Source: JAAZNO01 sp964508025 (GTDB taxonomy: Bacteria; Chloroflexota; Anaerolineae; B4-G1; SLSP01). From it: DNA of 64,000 nucleotides. This document shows positions 1 to 6,967 of this stretch, piece after piece. The notes beneath the pieces were generated by a model, which saw only the letters and a list, made by a program, of their open reading frames with translations, did no database searches and was not told where the DNA came from. The translations under genes were made by a program, and so were the position numbers. Location: NCBI GenBank assembly GCA_964508025.1, contig CAZDSF010000005.1, positions 24,508 through 88,507 of the forward strand, read 5' to 3'. Each line of letters starts with the position of its first letter. Within the stretch, counting starts at the first letter, position 1.

Positions 1-26
1 GAAATTCCAATCATGCCCCTCTCGGT

Positions 27-73
27 GCCAAGAAAGGCTCTATCCCTGCGGACAGGATAGAGCCTTTCTTGGC
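27..73. terminator. Perfect 19-bp inverted repeat, terminator-like
   Basis: Positions 27-45 and 55-73 are exact reverse complements with a 9-nt loop. No T-run follows on either strand, so rho-independent activity is uncertain. It lies about 50 bp past the end of the decayed ACR3 gene on the minus strand and may have terminated that gene. Confidence 0.45.
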
Positions 74-120
74 GTCAAGTGTGCGTTTGTGCTTAATCTT
101 CCACCAGCGCCCGCACTGCT

Positions 121-800
121 TCAGGTATCAATTGCCCTGGCGGCCCTCGCAGCTTCCCAGAATCCCCGCTTGCCCAGGGACTTTTCCAAATACACCAGCC
201 CCAGCATGATGGGGACTTCCCAGAACAGTCCCATCGTAGTGCCCAGCACTGCCATCGCACCAACGCCGTATAACGCAACCGCCGTAGCAATGGCGATCTC
301 GAAGTGACGGTAAGAGCCGATAATCACGGTAGTGATGGCCTCGCGGTAACTCAGGTTGAAAGCGCGGGTGATGAGCACATTATACCCCACCACGATGACG
401 AAACCCAGCAGCAGAGGGATAGAAACGCGCAACAGTGTATCGAAATTGCCTAACAAAACATCGCCATTCAGCGAGAAAAATCGGCAACGTGTTGATGCTG
501 GTATTGATGACATTCTGCTCCTGGTTGCCGTTGGCTAGCTTGCCCCACACCAACAGCATCGCCGTACAAGGGCTAGAGCCTAGCAAAACAGCAGCGACCA
601 TCAGTTGCTCGTGGCCCTTCAAGCACAGGTTGACCAGCAACCGTGTGACCAACGGAGCCACGACCTGGTTCGAGAACAGGCTCAGCAGAATGGGTTTGGG
701 TTTGTCTTTGTGACGCTTCAGTTCTGAGACTTACCGGTTGAGCAGGGCCAGGTACATCATCAAGAACCGGCAAATACTAATTGGGATAGAGATACTGCAT
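121..800 (-). pseudogene. Decayed ACR3-type arsenite transporter
   Basis: Recognisable ACR3 pieces lie in order on the minus strand but in different frames. Near 740-800 there is a first-helix piece (ISIPISIC). At 600-720 there is KPKPILLS followed by SSPCTAMLLVW, which matches the conserved transport-cysteine segment of the intact ACR3 next door. At 121-480 there is a C-terminal half with a HFEIAIATAV segment. The N-terminus is missing, a large middle part is deleted, and at least one frameshift and one stop separate the pieces. The sequence differs enough from the intact copy at 1238-2329 to be an older paralogue rather than a recent duplicate. No function is expected. Confidence 0.75.
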
Positions 801-875
801 TTGGAATTTGAGTGTTTCATTGAAAAAGCGGTTGAGGATAAACTGGGTGGGCAGATCTCCTTGATGCTAAACATT

Positions 876-1238
876 TTAGGGCGGGCAGACTGTGCAGCCG
901 TCTGGTCCACAGGCGGGAATACGCGGCTGGATACGCTGCGCATCCAGCAAATGCTGCATCGCGGCGGCAAGCTCGGATAGCGTGGTTGAGTTGACCGTAT
1001 AGTAAATCCAGCGGGCATCTTGTGCGTCGCGTTCCGCAGTGACCAGGCCCACTTCCCGCAACACCCGCAGGTGATGCGAAATCAAGCTCAGGGATACATC
1101 CAACTGCGCGGCCAGCTCACAGTTGCAGTGAACCCCTTCCATCAGCAGATTGAAGATCCGCAAGCGCAAGGGATCGGCCAACGCTTTGAGCAGCGCAGCT
1201 AGAGGCGTCGTATTCTGGAATAAGTCTGCTGTGGACAT
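876..1238 (-). CDS. arsR: ArsR-family metalloregulator, downstream of ACR3
   Basis: A 120-residue winged-helix repressor of the ArsR/SmtB family, normal length for the family. ALADPLRLRIFNLL is the usual N-terminal helix, and SLISHHLRVLREVGLV is the recognition helix and turn. A CNC pair at the start of the DNA-binding helices resembles the CVC arsenite site of classical ArsR. The C-terminus adds a second Cys-rich patch (CGPDGCTVC) that could bind a further metalloid. Its ATG overlaps the ACR3 stop (TGATG), so the two genes are translationally coupled, with the transporter first. It probably represses the promoter at about 2373-2419 and releases it on As(III) or Sb(III) binding. Confidence 0.88.
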   Translation of the reverse strand: MSTADLFQNTTPLAALLKALADPLRLRIFNLLMEGVHCNCELAAQLDVSLSLISHHLRVLREVGLVTAERDAQDARWIYYTVNSTTLSELAAAMQHLLDAQRIQPRIPACGPDGCTVCPP

Positions 1239-2329
1239 CAGACTTCGACGCTCTGCGGCTGGACGAACAAGTGCTTGGTGCGCTTGCAGATTTCTACCAG
1301 AAACAGCATGGTGGGCACTTCGACCAAGACGCCCACAACCGCCGCCAGGGCCGCCCCCGATGACAGGCCGAAGAGCATGACGGACGTGGCAAAGGCTACC
1401 TCGAAATGATTGGATGTACCAATCAGTCCCAGCGGCGCGGCCTGCTCGTAAGGCAACTTAAACCAGCGCCCAAAGCCAAAATAAGCCAGCGCAAAGATGC
1501 CTAGCGTTTGGATGCTCAGGACGATGCTGATCCACAGAATGTGGAGTGGATTTTCCAGAATGACCTCGCCCTTGAAAGAGAAGAGCAAAATCAGCGTGGC
1601 TAATAGCGCGACGATACTCACCGGCGTGAGCGCCGGGACAAAGCGCTTATCGAACCAGGCCTGGCCTTTGTTTTCGATGATCCACTTGCGGGTAAAATAT
1701 CCGCTGACCAGGGGCAGCGCAACATAGATCACCATAGACAGCAGCATGGTCTCCCAGGGGATCACGATGCCCACGCCGCCTAACATCAACGTTGCCACCG
1801 GCGCGAAGAGCACGAGGATCAATAGTGACATGAGCGCCACAATCACCAGCGTCAGCTCCATGCTGGCCTCAGCCAGATGGTTCCAGACCAGCACCATCGC
1901 GGTGCAAGGCGCCACGCTCAGGAGCAGTAGCCCGGAAGTGTAGCTCCGCCATAGCTCGACCTCCTGGCCCGAGCTCAGAATCTCAGTGCCCACGATCAAT
2001 CCCCTGAAAACGTAACCCAGAAAGAAAATCGCCAGCACATACTTGGTAAAGGGTTTGATCAACCAATCAATGACGACGCTCAAGACAATGGGCTTGGGGT
2101 TTTTCGTGACCTTGAGCACTTGGGAGAAGTCAATTTTGACCATAATGGGATAGAGCATGAAGAACATGCAGATAGCAATGGGGATGGAGACATGATAGAG
2201 CGCCATCGAATCCAGCCGTACAGCAAGCTCCGGGGCAACACGTCCTAGCAGAATCCCCGCGCCGATACATAAGAACACCCAAATCGTCAGATAACGTTCG
2301 AACAGGTTAAGTCGTTTCTCTTGCGCCAT
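1238..2329 (-). CDS. acr3: ACR3-family arsenite efflux transporter
   Basis: A BASS-superfamily carrier of 363 residues with about ten membrane helices that exports arsenite from the cytoplasm. The segment SVAPCTAMVLVW holds the conserved transport cysteine (residue 142). The C-terminal TSNHFEVAFATSV segment is also typical. The chosen start is the ATG at 2329, with a GAGGAG site at 2337-2342 (7-nt spacing); a longer reading frame would need a GTG that overlaps this site. It is first in a two-gene unit with arsR, and its promoter overlaps an inverted repeat. It pairs functionally with the arsenate reductase at 6276-6731. Confidence 0.93.
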   Translation of the reverse strand: MAQEKRLNLFERYLTIWVFLCIGAGILLGRVAPELAVRLDSMALYHVSIPIAICMFFMLYPIMVKIDFSQVLKVTKNPKPIVLSVVIDWLIKPFTKYVLAIFFLGYVFRGLIVGTEILSSGQEVELWRSYTSGLLLLSVAPCTAMVLVWNHLAEASMELTLVIVALMSLLILVLFAPVATLMLGGVGIVIPWETMLLSMVIYVALPLVSGYFTRKWIIENKGQAWFDKRFVPALTPVSIVALLATLILLFSFKGEVILENPLHILWISIVLSIQTLGIFALAYFGFGRWFKLPYEQAAPLGLIGTSNHFEVAFATSVMLFGLSSGAALAAVVGVLVEVPTMLFLVEICKRTKHLFVQPQSVEV

Positions 2330-2372
2330 ATAAAAGCTCCTCACAGTAAGTTACACAACGGGCATGACTAAA

Positions 2373-2419
2373 ATACTTAAACAACCATTAAAGTATATCA
2401 TAGTCGACAACCACGTCAA
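2373..2419 (-). promoter_or_regulatory. ACR3-arsR promoter with ArsR-type operator
   Basis: On the minus strand, a TTGACG -35 (2414-2419) and a TATACT -10 (2392-2397) are separated by 16 nt. The -10 overlaps an imperfect inverted repeat, ATACTTAA (2373-2380) against TTAAAGTAT (2388-2396). This is the expected placement for an ArsR repressor. It differs from the ATTCA-type operators of the arsC and permease units, so the two ArsR proteins probably serve separate circuits. Confidence 0.65.
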
Positions 2420-2444
2420 GCGCCGAAGGATTTGAACGCCAAGC

Positions 2445-2481
2445 AAAAATTATCCCCGCGCCAGATTGATCTGACGCGGGG
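2445..2481 (-). terminator. Intrinsic terminator of the thioredoxin-like gene cluster
   Basis: Arms 2454-2466 and 2469-2481 pair over 13 positions with one mismatch. On the minus strand a run of five T (2445-2449) follows shortly after. It lies 36 bp past the stop of the last small thioredoxin-like gene. Confidence 0.8.
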
Positions 2482-2516
2482 ACGGCGGGGCGTATCCGCT
2501 ACAATCTATGAGGAAA

Positions 2517-2783
2517 CTACTCCAGCCCCGCTTCGCGCAACGCGCCGATGAGGCTCTCTTTGCTGGGGGCCAACCCCACAAACTTCACCAGATCGCCAAT
2601 GACCAGCGCGGGCGCATTGCCGATGGCCTGTTCTTCCCAGGCGGGGTCGCCCGGCCCGGTGTGGAAGATGATTTCCACCTGCTCGCCGTATTCCGCTTCG
2701 ATTTGCTTGAGCAGCCGCTTGACCGCGATCCCGCCAGAGCACGGCGGAATGGAAACAAACGCCTCGATGGTTATTTTAGACAT
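2517..2783 (-). CDS. Small thioredoxin-like protein, single-cysteine variant
   Basis: An 88-residue protein of the minimal thioredoxin/glutaredoxin-like fold. The active-site loop reads PPCSGG: the first cysteine is kept, but the second position of the usual CXXC is glycine. It therefore cannot make the intramolecular disulfide of its three neighbours and might work as a monothiol or binding protein. The rest resembles the gene just upstream (NAPALVIGD loop, SLIGALREAGL C-terminus), which suggests tandem duplication. The start at 2783 lies inside the end of the upstream gene (13-nt overlap). It is the last gene before the terminator at 2445-2481. The exact role is unknown; an electron or thiol carrier serving the permease is an inference. 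Confidence 0.8.
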   Translation of the reverse strand: MSKITIEAFVSIPPCSGGIAVKRLLKQIEAEYGEQVEIIFHTGPGDPAWEEQAIGNAPALVIGDLVKFVGLAPSKESLIGALREAGLE

Positions 2784-3040
2784 AGCCCACCCTCCCGGAG
2801 CGCGTTGTTGAGCGTGGCTTCGCTGGGACACATCCCCTCGATGCGGATGCTGCCGTTGACCACCGCAGCCGGCACGCAGAAAAGCCGGTACTCCTCGAAT
2901 TTCTGCATCCCTTCGGCGCCTTTGTAGATGACCAGTTCCAGTTCGCCCGCGTATTTGGGCGCAATCCGTTCCGCCAGTTCCACCAGCGCCACACAGCCCG
3001 GACACGGCGGATCGCCGCTGAACACTTCCAGTTTGACCAT
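2771..3040 (-). CDS. Small thioredoxin-like protein (CPGC)
   Basis: An 89-residue minimal thioredoxin-fold protein with a CPGC active site after PP near residue 12, a VPAAVV loop in the usual cis-proline region, and a C-terminal helix NNALREGGL. Extra cysteines occur before the cis-proline loop (LFCVP) and near the end (GMCPS, LCLK). The start at 3040 has a GGAGG site at 3046-3050. It overlaps the next gene by 13 nt. The family is commonly linked to ArsP-type permeases and ArsR regulators, which matches this setting. The function is probably thiol-disulfide exchange; the partner is not known. Confidence 0.82.
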   Translation of the reverse strand: MVKLEVFSGDPPCPGCVALVELAERIAPKYAGELELVIYKGAEGMQKFEEYRLFCVPAAVVNGSIRIEGMCPSEATLNNALREGGLCLK

Positions 3041-3161
3041 GAATGCCTCCTTCTTCAAAAATAGCAAATGGCAAATTGCGAATAGCAAAACCCGTCAGCG
3101 GGCCAGTGTACCGCGAACTTTAGTTCGCTCTCCCGCTGCGATTGACGCTCCATGAACCGTT

Positions 3162-3419
3162 TTAGGCTTGCAGGTGCTTCTCGATGGCCGGAATCAGTTG
3201 CGCCGCCGGGACGACTCTGCCGCGTCCCACCACCTCATCGTCAACCACGATCAGCGGTGTGGACAGAATGCCATACGCTTCCGCTTCCGGGCCGAGCGCG
3301 TCGAGTTTGACGACTTCGACCTGTCCGGCAAATCCCTCAGCGGCTTTGAGCGCTTCCCGTTCGGCGCGTTTGCAGTTGGAACAGGGCGGCGTCGTTCCGA
3401 ATACCTTGATTTGTACCAT
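3162..3419 (-). CDS. Small thioredoxin-like protein (CSNC)
   Basis: An 85-residue redox-active protein with the motif PPCSNC near residue 12 and a STPLIVV cis-proline loop. It ends in a short amphipathic helix. It is the second of four consecutive thioredoxin-like genes downstream of the permease. The 120-bp gap to the next gene holds no clear terminator, so co-transcription is likely. I infer a cytoplasmic thiol carrier or small-molecule (arsenic or sulfur) binding role; the sequence does not decide. Confidence 0.82.
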   Translation of the reverse strand: MVQIKVFGTTPPCSNCKRAEREALKAAEGFAGQVEVVKLDALGPEAEAYGILSTPLIVVDDEVVGRGRVVPAAQLIPAIEKHLQA

Positions 3420-3464
3420 GTTTGAGCCTCACTTTTTCGCCGTATTGCTTTTCCGTCGTTTCGC

Positions 3465-3701
3465 TCACGCGCCCTGAAGCCAGGCGACAATCTCGCTCTT
3501 TTGCGGGATCCGCCCCGAACATTTCAGTTCTTCATCCACTACCAACGCGGGCGTAACTGCCACGCCGTAAGCCATGATCTCATCCATCTCTTTGACTTTG
3601 GTGAACGCGGCCTCCACGCCGGCTTCTGCCGCCGCCTCGCGGGCCAATTCTTCTAGCCGTTTACATTTGGGACATCCTTTGCCCAGAATCTTGATTTCCA
3701 T
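3465..3701 (-). CDS. Glutaredoxin-like thioredoxin-family protein (CPKC)
   Basis: A 78-residue protein of the MTH895/TM0996-like minimal thioredoxin family. The N-terminus MEIKILGKGCPKCKRL carries the CPKC redox site, and VTPALVV is the cis-proline loop. The start at 3701 is set by a GGAGG at 3706-3710; longer reading frames would begin in the spacer. It directly follows the permease. The same family is found beside ArsP-like permeases and ArsR in other genomes (established association), so a shared role in metalloid or organoarsenic handling is plausible. Confidence 0.88.
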   Translation of the reverse strand: MEIKILGKGCPKCKRLEELAREAAAEAGVEAAFTKVKEMDEIMAYGVAVTPALVVDEELKCSGRIPQKSEIVAWLQGA

Positions 3702-3792
3702 GTTTCCTCCTGATTTGTGATGATGGTAATGGGTGATGGGGGATGCGAAAGCCTCATTACCCATTACCCATTGCCCATTACCCGTTACAGTC

Positions 3793-5190
3793 CTACCCAC
3801 TAATCCAACCAAAAATCAACCCAGCCAGCGTGCTGAACACGGCGACAAACCCCACATAGACCCAGGTTTTCTTTTGCCCGATGATTTTCTGCGTAATAAG
3901 GATGGATTGCAGGCTGAGTTCCGGGTCGGAAAGTAAGTAAGCCAGCAGCGGCCCGCGCTGCATCCCCAGCGAGAGGAAAGTCTGCGCGATAGGCACTTCC
4001 ACCAGTGTGGGGAAATACATGAAGACGCCGAAGAACACGCCCGCCAGGTTCGCCCACACGGTATTACTGCCCGCCAGGGTGGTGATCCAGGTGGCCGGAA
4101 TCAACACGCGCGCCGCGCCCGCGACAAACACGCCCACCAGCAGTAGCGGGATGATTTGCTTGACGAAGCGCCACATCTCCCAGAGCCATTCCTGGATCTC
4201 GTACTCCTCGAATTTCTTCAGCGCCATCCACCACACGCCGCCAAGTAGTGCGATTTCCGCGAGCAGCTTACCGGTCACGCCGATGGTCAGGCTCGTCTGC
4301 GACACGCTTACGCGGAACGAAGCAACCACCAGCGTCAAGGTGACCAGGCCCAGGGCCACCGGCGTCCAACCATTGAAGCCCTCATCCACATGCTCCAGGC
4401 CCTTCCACGCGGTTGCGCCGATGGCTGCCAGTAAGCCAATGAGGAGAACGCCGTGGATGCTCACCCCTTCGATGCCCAGCGCCGGATTCGGCGGAACCAG
4501 GCTATCGAGCCAGTTCTGGAAAGTGTAGGCCCAGTGTGTCGGTGCGGTCGTGCTGTCCGCCGCCAGCGCTGACCCCCCGCCGATTTCGAAAGTCAGGTAG
4601 CTGTTGGTGAGCAATCCGACCTGCAACGTCCCGGCGATGAGGATCCCCAGCAGCAGCGCGAAGAAGCCCCACGTCCGCGCGGGGACGGTTGCGCCCTGCG
4701 CGAACGCATCCTGCTGATTGGTTGCCTCATCGTGCGCCGCATCCGACTTGCGGAAGAGCCATGCCATCAGCAGGCCGATCCCCACGCCGAAGATGATGGA
4801 GAGCACCACGCGCGCCAACGCAATATCCATCCCAATCGCCACGCCGGTGAGCGAGATCGCCAGGATATTGACCGCGGGGCCAACAAAGAGAAAGGTAATG
4901 GCCGGGCCGAGACCCGCGCCTTTTTTGTAGATGCTGGCGAACAGCGGCATGATCGTGCAGGAGCAGACCGCCAGCACAAAGCCGCCGAGGGCCGCCGCCG
5001 GATAGGAAATCCACTTGGGTGTGGTGCGACCCAGATATTTGGTGATCGCTTCTTTGGGAACCAGCGCCGATAGCGCTCCCGCGATGAGGAACGCGGGCAA
5101 CAAGCACAGCAGCACATGGGCTGCCAGATATGCGGCCAGGCTGCCCAGCCCGGTCTGAAACAGATTGCCCAGATATTGCATGATAGTCAA
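3793..5190 (-). CDS. ArsP/DUF318-type permease
   Basis: A membrane protein of about 465 residues with two sets of helices split by a cytoplasmic loop (about residues 170-200) and a periplasmic segment. The signature CSCTIMPLFASIYKKGAG and the following FVGPAVNI identify the permease family that includes ArsP, the methylarsenite exporter. The C-terminal repeat has MYFPTLVEVPIA. A TTG start at 5190 fits the AGGAGG at 5197-5202 (6-nt spacing); an ATG at 5181 is the alternative. Upstream is an operator identical in form to that of arsC, so ArsR control is likely. Substrate is not provable here; trivalent organoarsenicals or another soft-metal compound are candidates. Confidence 0.85.
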   Translation of the reverse strand: MTIMQYLGNLFQTGLGSLAAYLAAHVLLCLLPAFLIAGALSALVPKEAITKYLGRTTPKWISYPAAALGGFVLAVCSCTIMPLFASIYKKGAGLGPAITFLFVGPAVNILAISLTGVAIGMDIALARVVLSIIFGVGIGLLMAWLFRKSDAAHDEATNQQDAFAQGATVPARTWGFFALLLGILIAGTLQVGLLTNSYLTFEIGGGSALAADSTTAPTHWAYTFQNWLDSLVPPNPALGIEGVSIHGVLLIGLLAAIGATAWKGLEHVDEGFNGWTPVALGLVTLTLVVASFRVSVSQTSLTIGVTGKLLAEIALLGGVWWMALKKFEEYEIQEWLWEMWRFVKQIIPLLLVGVFVAGAARVLIPATWITTLAGSNTVWANLAGVFFGVFMYFPTLVEVPIAQTFLSLGMQRGPLLAYLLSDPELSLQSILITQKIIGQKKTWVYVGFVAVFSTLAGLIFGWISG

Positions 5191-5208
5191 GGGATGCCTC
5201 CTGAAGCG

Positions 5209-5228
5209 ATATTCAGTTCTGTGAATAT
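5209..5228. promoter_or_regulatory. ArsR operator copy 1, ATATTCA-N6-TGAATAT
   Basis: A perfect inverted repeat of 7-bp arms with a 6-nt spacer, placed just before the ribosome binding site of the permease gene. The same pattern occurs at 5270-5289 and 6749-6766, each in front of a gene of this resistance cluster. Confidence 0.7.
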
Positions 5229-5235
5229 GAATGAG

Positions 5236-5261
5236 CAGAAAAAAGACGCAGTGAATGCGTC
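5236..5261 (-). terminator. Intrinsic terminator or attenuator after arsR
   Basis: Hairpin GACGCA-gtgaa-TGCGTC (5245-5261), followed on the minus strand by six T. It lies between the arsR stop and the permease start and is flanked by the two operator copies. It may separate the regulator from the permease unit or attenuate read-through. Confidence 0.75.
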
Positions 5262-5269
5262 GCTTTATC

Positions 5270-5289
5270 ATATTCAACAAACTGAATGT
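5270..5289. promoter_or_regulatory. ArsR operator copy 2, ATATTCA-N6-TGAATGT
   Basis: Same inverted repeat as copy 1 with one mismatched outer position and the same 6-nt spacer. It begins 2 bp below the end of arsR and lies upstream of the terminator, so it could control a promoter for the permease unit. Confidence 0.65.
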
Positions 5290-5292
5290 ATA

Positions 5293-5688
5293 TTACTCCC
5301 GTTCAGGTGATTTGTCAATAGGGCAGCCGCAATTCGGTTGTTGCGGGGCGGCGGCATCTTCAGGATTGATGAGCGCACATTCTCCCAACGTGGCGTGAAT
5401 GGTCTCCGCCATCTCTAGCAGCGTATGCACCTCCGAGCGTGCGATGCGATACCAGACATTCCAGCCATCCTTGCGGAAACAGACCAGTCCCGCCTCGCGC
5501 AGCAGCGTCAATTGTTGGGAGACATACGCCTGGCGCAAATCGAGCGCGGCTTCGATCTCGCACACACACAACTCTTGACCTTCCAGCAGACGGAGAATGG
5601 CTAACCGCTGCGGATGACTCAACGCTTTGAACAGGCTTGCCAGTTCTTCGTTTGTGATCTTAGATTGCTTTTGGAATTCATGCTGCAT
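5293..5688 (-). CDS. arsR: ArsR-family metalloregulator with CVC site
   Basis: A 131-residue winged-helix repressor. LFKALSHPQRLAILRLL is the family start, ELCVCEI (Cys41, Cys43) is the classical arsenite/antimonite site, and QAYVSQQLTLLREAGLV is the recognition helix region. A C-terminal CGC pair may supply a further ligand. The ATG at 5688 has a GAGGGG site 9 nt upstream; an in-frame extension would overlap the ferredoxin gene. It is third in the arsC-ferredoxin-arsR unit and ends at the terminator 5236-5261. The repeated ATTCA-N6-TGAAT elements at the promoters of this unit and the permease unit are its likely operators. Confidence 0.92.
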   Translation of the reverse strand: MQHEFQKQSKITNEELASLFKALSHPQRLAILRLLEGQELCVCEIEAALDLRQAYVSQQLTLLREAGLVCFRKDGWNVWYRIARSEVHTLLEMAETIHATLGECALINPEDAAAPQQPNCGCPIDKSPERE

Positions 5689-5717
5689 TGGAAAACACCC
5701 CTCATAACCGCTGTGCG

Positions 5718-6224
5718 CTACTTCGGTTTGTACGCATTCAGCATCGAGCGTGGCGGGAAGGTGATGGCTTTGGGCTTGCATATCCCCGCACAAGAGCTAC
5801 ACCCCACCACGCACGCGAAGGGGTCAACCACCCACACCTTGCCTTCTTCGGTGGGTGCAAGGCAGTGCGTGCTACACAGTTTGAGGCACACGCCGCAGCC
5901 ATCGCAGAGCTCATCATTGACCGTAGGGAACCAGGAGACGCTCTCGCGTGGATGGCCGCGCCATGTGCCATAGCCACCTTTGCGGATAGGGATGCCGCTT
6001 TCGCCGCGCGCCAGATACGCGGCATACTCGCGCTCCAATGCGGCGGCGAAATTCGCCTGCGCGCTGCGCGGAATGTAATTGTCGCGGCTCAAGCGCTGCA
6101 CCAGCTCCATGCCCAGCTCGGCTTCGCCCGGCTGCCGGCCTTCGACACGCAGGGCCTCCAGTGTTTCGTCCAGCCCTTGCAGTCCTACCGGTGAACCATC
6201 TACCAGAATTTGGCGATAAGACAT
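5718..6224 (-). CDS. Dicluster [4Fe-4S] ferredoxin-like protein of the ars cluster
   Basis: A 168-residue protein. The N-terminal 90 residues form a helical domain (LVDGSPVGLQGLDETLEAL) without cysteines. The C-terminal part has a CDGCGVCLKLC cluster and a second group CVVGCSSCAGIC, enough for two [4Fe-4S] centres. An ATG at 6224 follows a GAGCAGG site. It sits between arsC and arsR in one direction with short gaps. Similar ferredoxin-like proteins occur with ArsR, permease and small thioredoxins in anaerobes, where they may supply electrons; the electron acceptor is unknown. Cytoplasmic location is inferred from the lack of a signal peptide. Confidence 0.85.
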   Translation of the reverse strand: MSYRQILVDGSPVGLQGLDETLEALRVEGRQPGEAELGMELVQRLSRDNYIPRSAQANFAAALEREYAAYLARGESGIPIRKGGYGTWRGHPRESVSWFPTVNDELCDGCGVCLKLCSTHCLAPTEEGKVWVVDPFACVVGCSSCAGICKPKAITFPPRSMLNAYKPK

Positions 6225-6275
6225 CGCAAACCTGCTCACTGCTCTCTATGAGCTATTCTCATCAACGGGCCGCGC

Positions 6276-6731
6276 CTAAAGCGAAAACTGCATGGGATGG
6301 GCCTGCGTCAACGCTTCCGGCAGCGTCTCGATGTAAGCGCGGATTTCATCGCGCACGCGGCGATAGTGTACGAGCGCTTCCTCTTCCGTTTTGGCATCGG
6401 CGGCCAGCTTGGGCGGATCATCGAAGCCGTGATGGATGACGGTAGCCCGCCCCGGGAAGACCGGGCAATGCTCTTGCGCGTGCCCGCAGACGGTGATGAC
6501 GTAATCGAAGGGGATATGCAGCACCTCGCTAACGCGCTTGCTGTGGTGGCCGGAGATGTCCACACCAGCCTCCGCCATCACTTTGACCGCATTGAGATTC
6601 ATCCCATGCGTCTCGATGCCCGCCGAGTATGCCACGATCTGCTCGCCCTTGAGCGCGCGCGCCCAACCTTCAGCCATCTGGCTGCGGCACGAGTTGCCAG
6701 TGCAGAGAAACAAAACTTTGAGTTTGGACAT
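6276..6731 (-). CDS. arsC: Arsenate reductase, thioredoxin-coupled (LMW-PTPase type)
   Basis: A 151-residue reductase that converts arsenate to arsenite for export. The P-loop CTGNSCR (Cys10 to Arg16) is the CX5R nucleophile site. Cys82 and Cys89 in CGHAQEHC occupy the same positions as the redox relay cysteines of Staphylococcus ArsC, so it should use thioredoxin. The conserved DDPP near residue 113 supplies the general acid. The start at 6731 has a GGGAG site; an upstream ATG would add eight unusual residues. First gene of the arsC-ferredoxin-arsR unit. The thioredoxin-like proteins at 2517-3701 are possible but unproven reductants. Confidence 0.95.
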   Translation of the reverse strand: MSKLKVLFLCTGNSCRSQMAEGWARALKGEQIVAYSAGIETHGMNLNAVKVMAEAGVDISGHHSKRVSEVLHIPFDYVITVCGHAQEHCPVFPGRATVIHHGFDDPPKLAADAKTEEEALVHYRRVRDEIRAYIETLPEALTQAHPMQFSL

Positions 6732-6748
6732 AGCTGCTCCCGCTTTCG

Positions 6749-6795
6749 TATTCATAAAGTTGAATATATGATACTCTAAAAAGGCGCGTGCGCAA
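6749..6795 (-). promoter_or_regulatory. arsC promoter with ArsR operator copy 3
   Basis: On the minus strand a TTGCGC -35 (6790-6795), 16-nt spacer and TATCAT -10 (6768-6773) precede arsC. Directly downstream lies TATTCA-N6-TGAATA (6749-6766), the same inverted repeat as at 5209 and 5270. Occupancy would block transcription start. Confidence 0.68.
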
Positions 6796-6889
6796 GCTAT
6801 TCATGGTGCAGGGCTATCGCACTCGACGCTTTGGGGCAGTAATACGGCCTAAAGGCCAGGGAAAAAGCTGAATGCCATGCTAAGCTAGC

Positions 6890-6930
6890 GCTAGTCTCGT
6901 GAGCGTATTACGCTCACGAGACTAGCTTTT
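6890..6930. terminator. Strong hairpin between SBBP gene and arsC promoter
   Basis: Arms 6890-6907 and 6909-6926 are 18-bp perfect reverse complements with almost no loop; TTTT follows on the plus strand. It lies 42 bp past the minus-strand stop of the SBBP gene and upstream of the arsC promoter, so it probably insulates the two units. Confidence 0.6.
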
Positions 6931-6967
6931 CTAGCCATTGTAGCTGCTCGCTCTAGCGCTAACCGCG

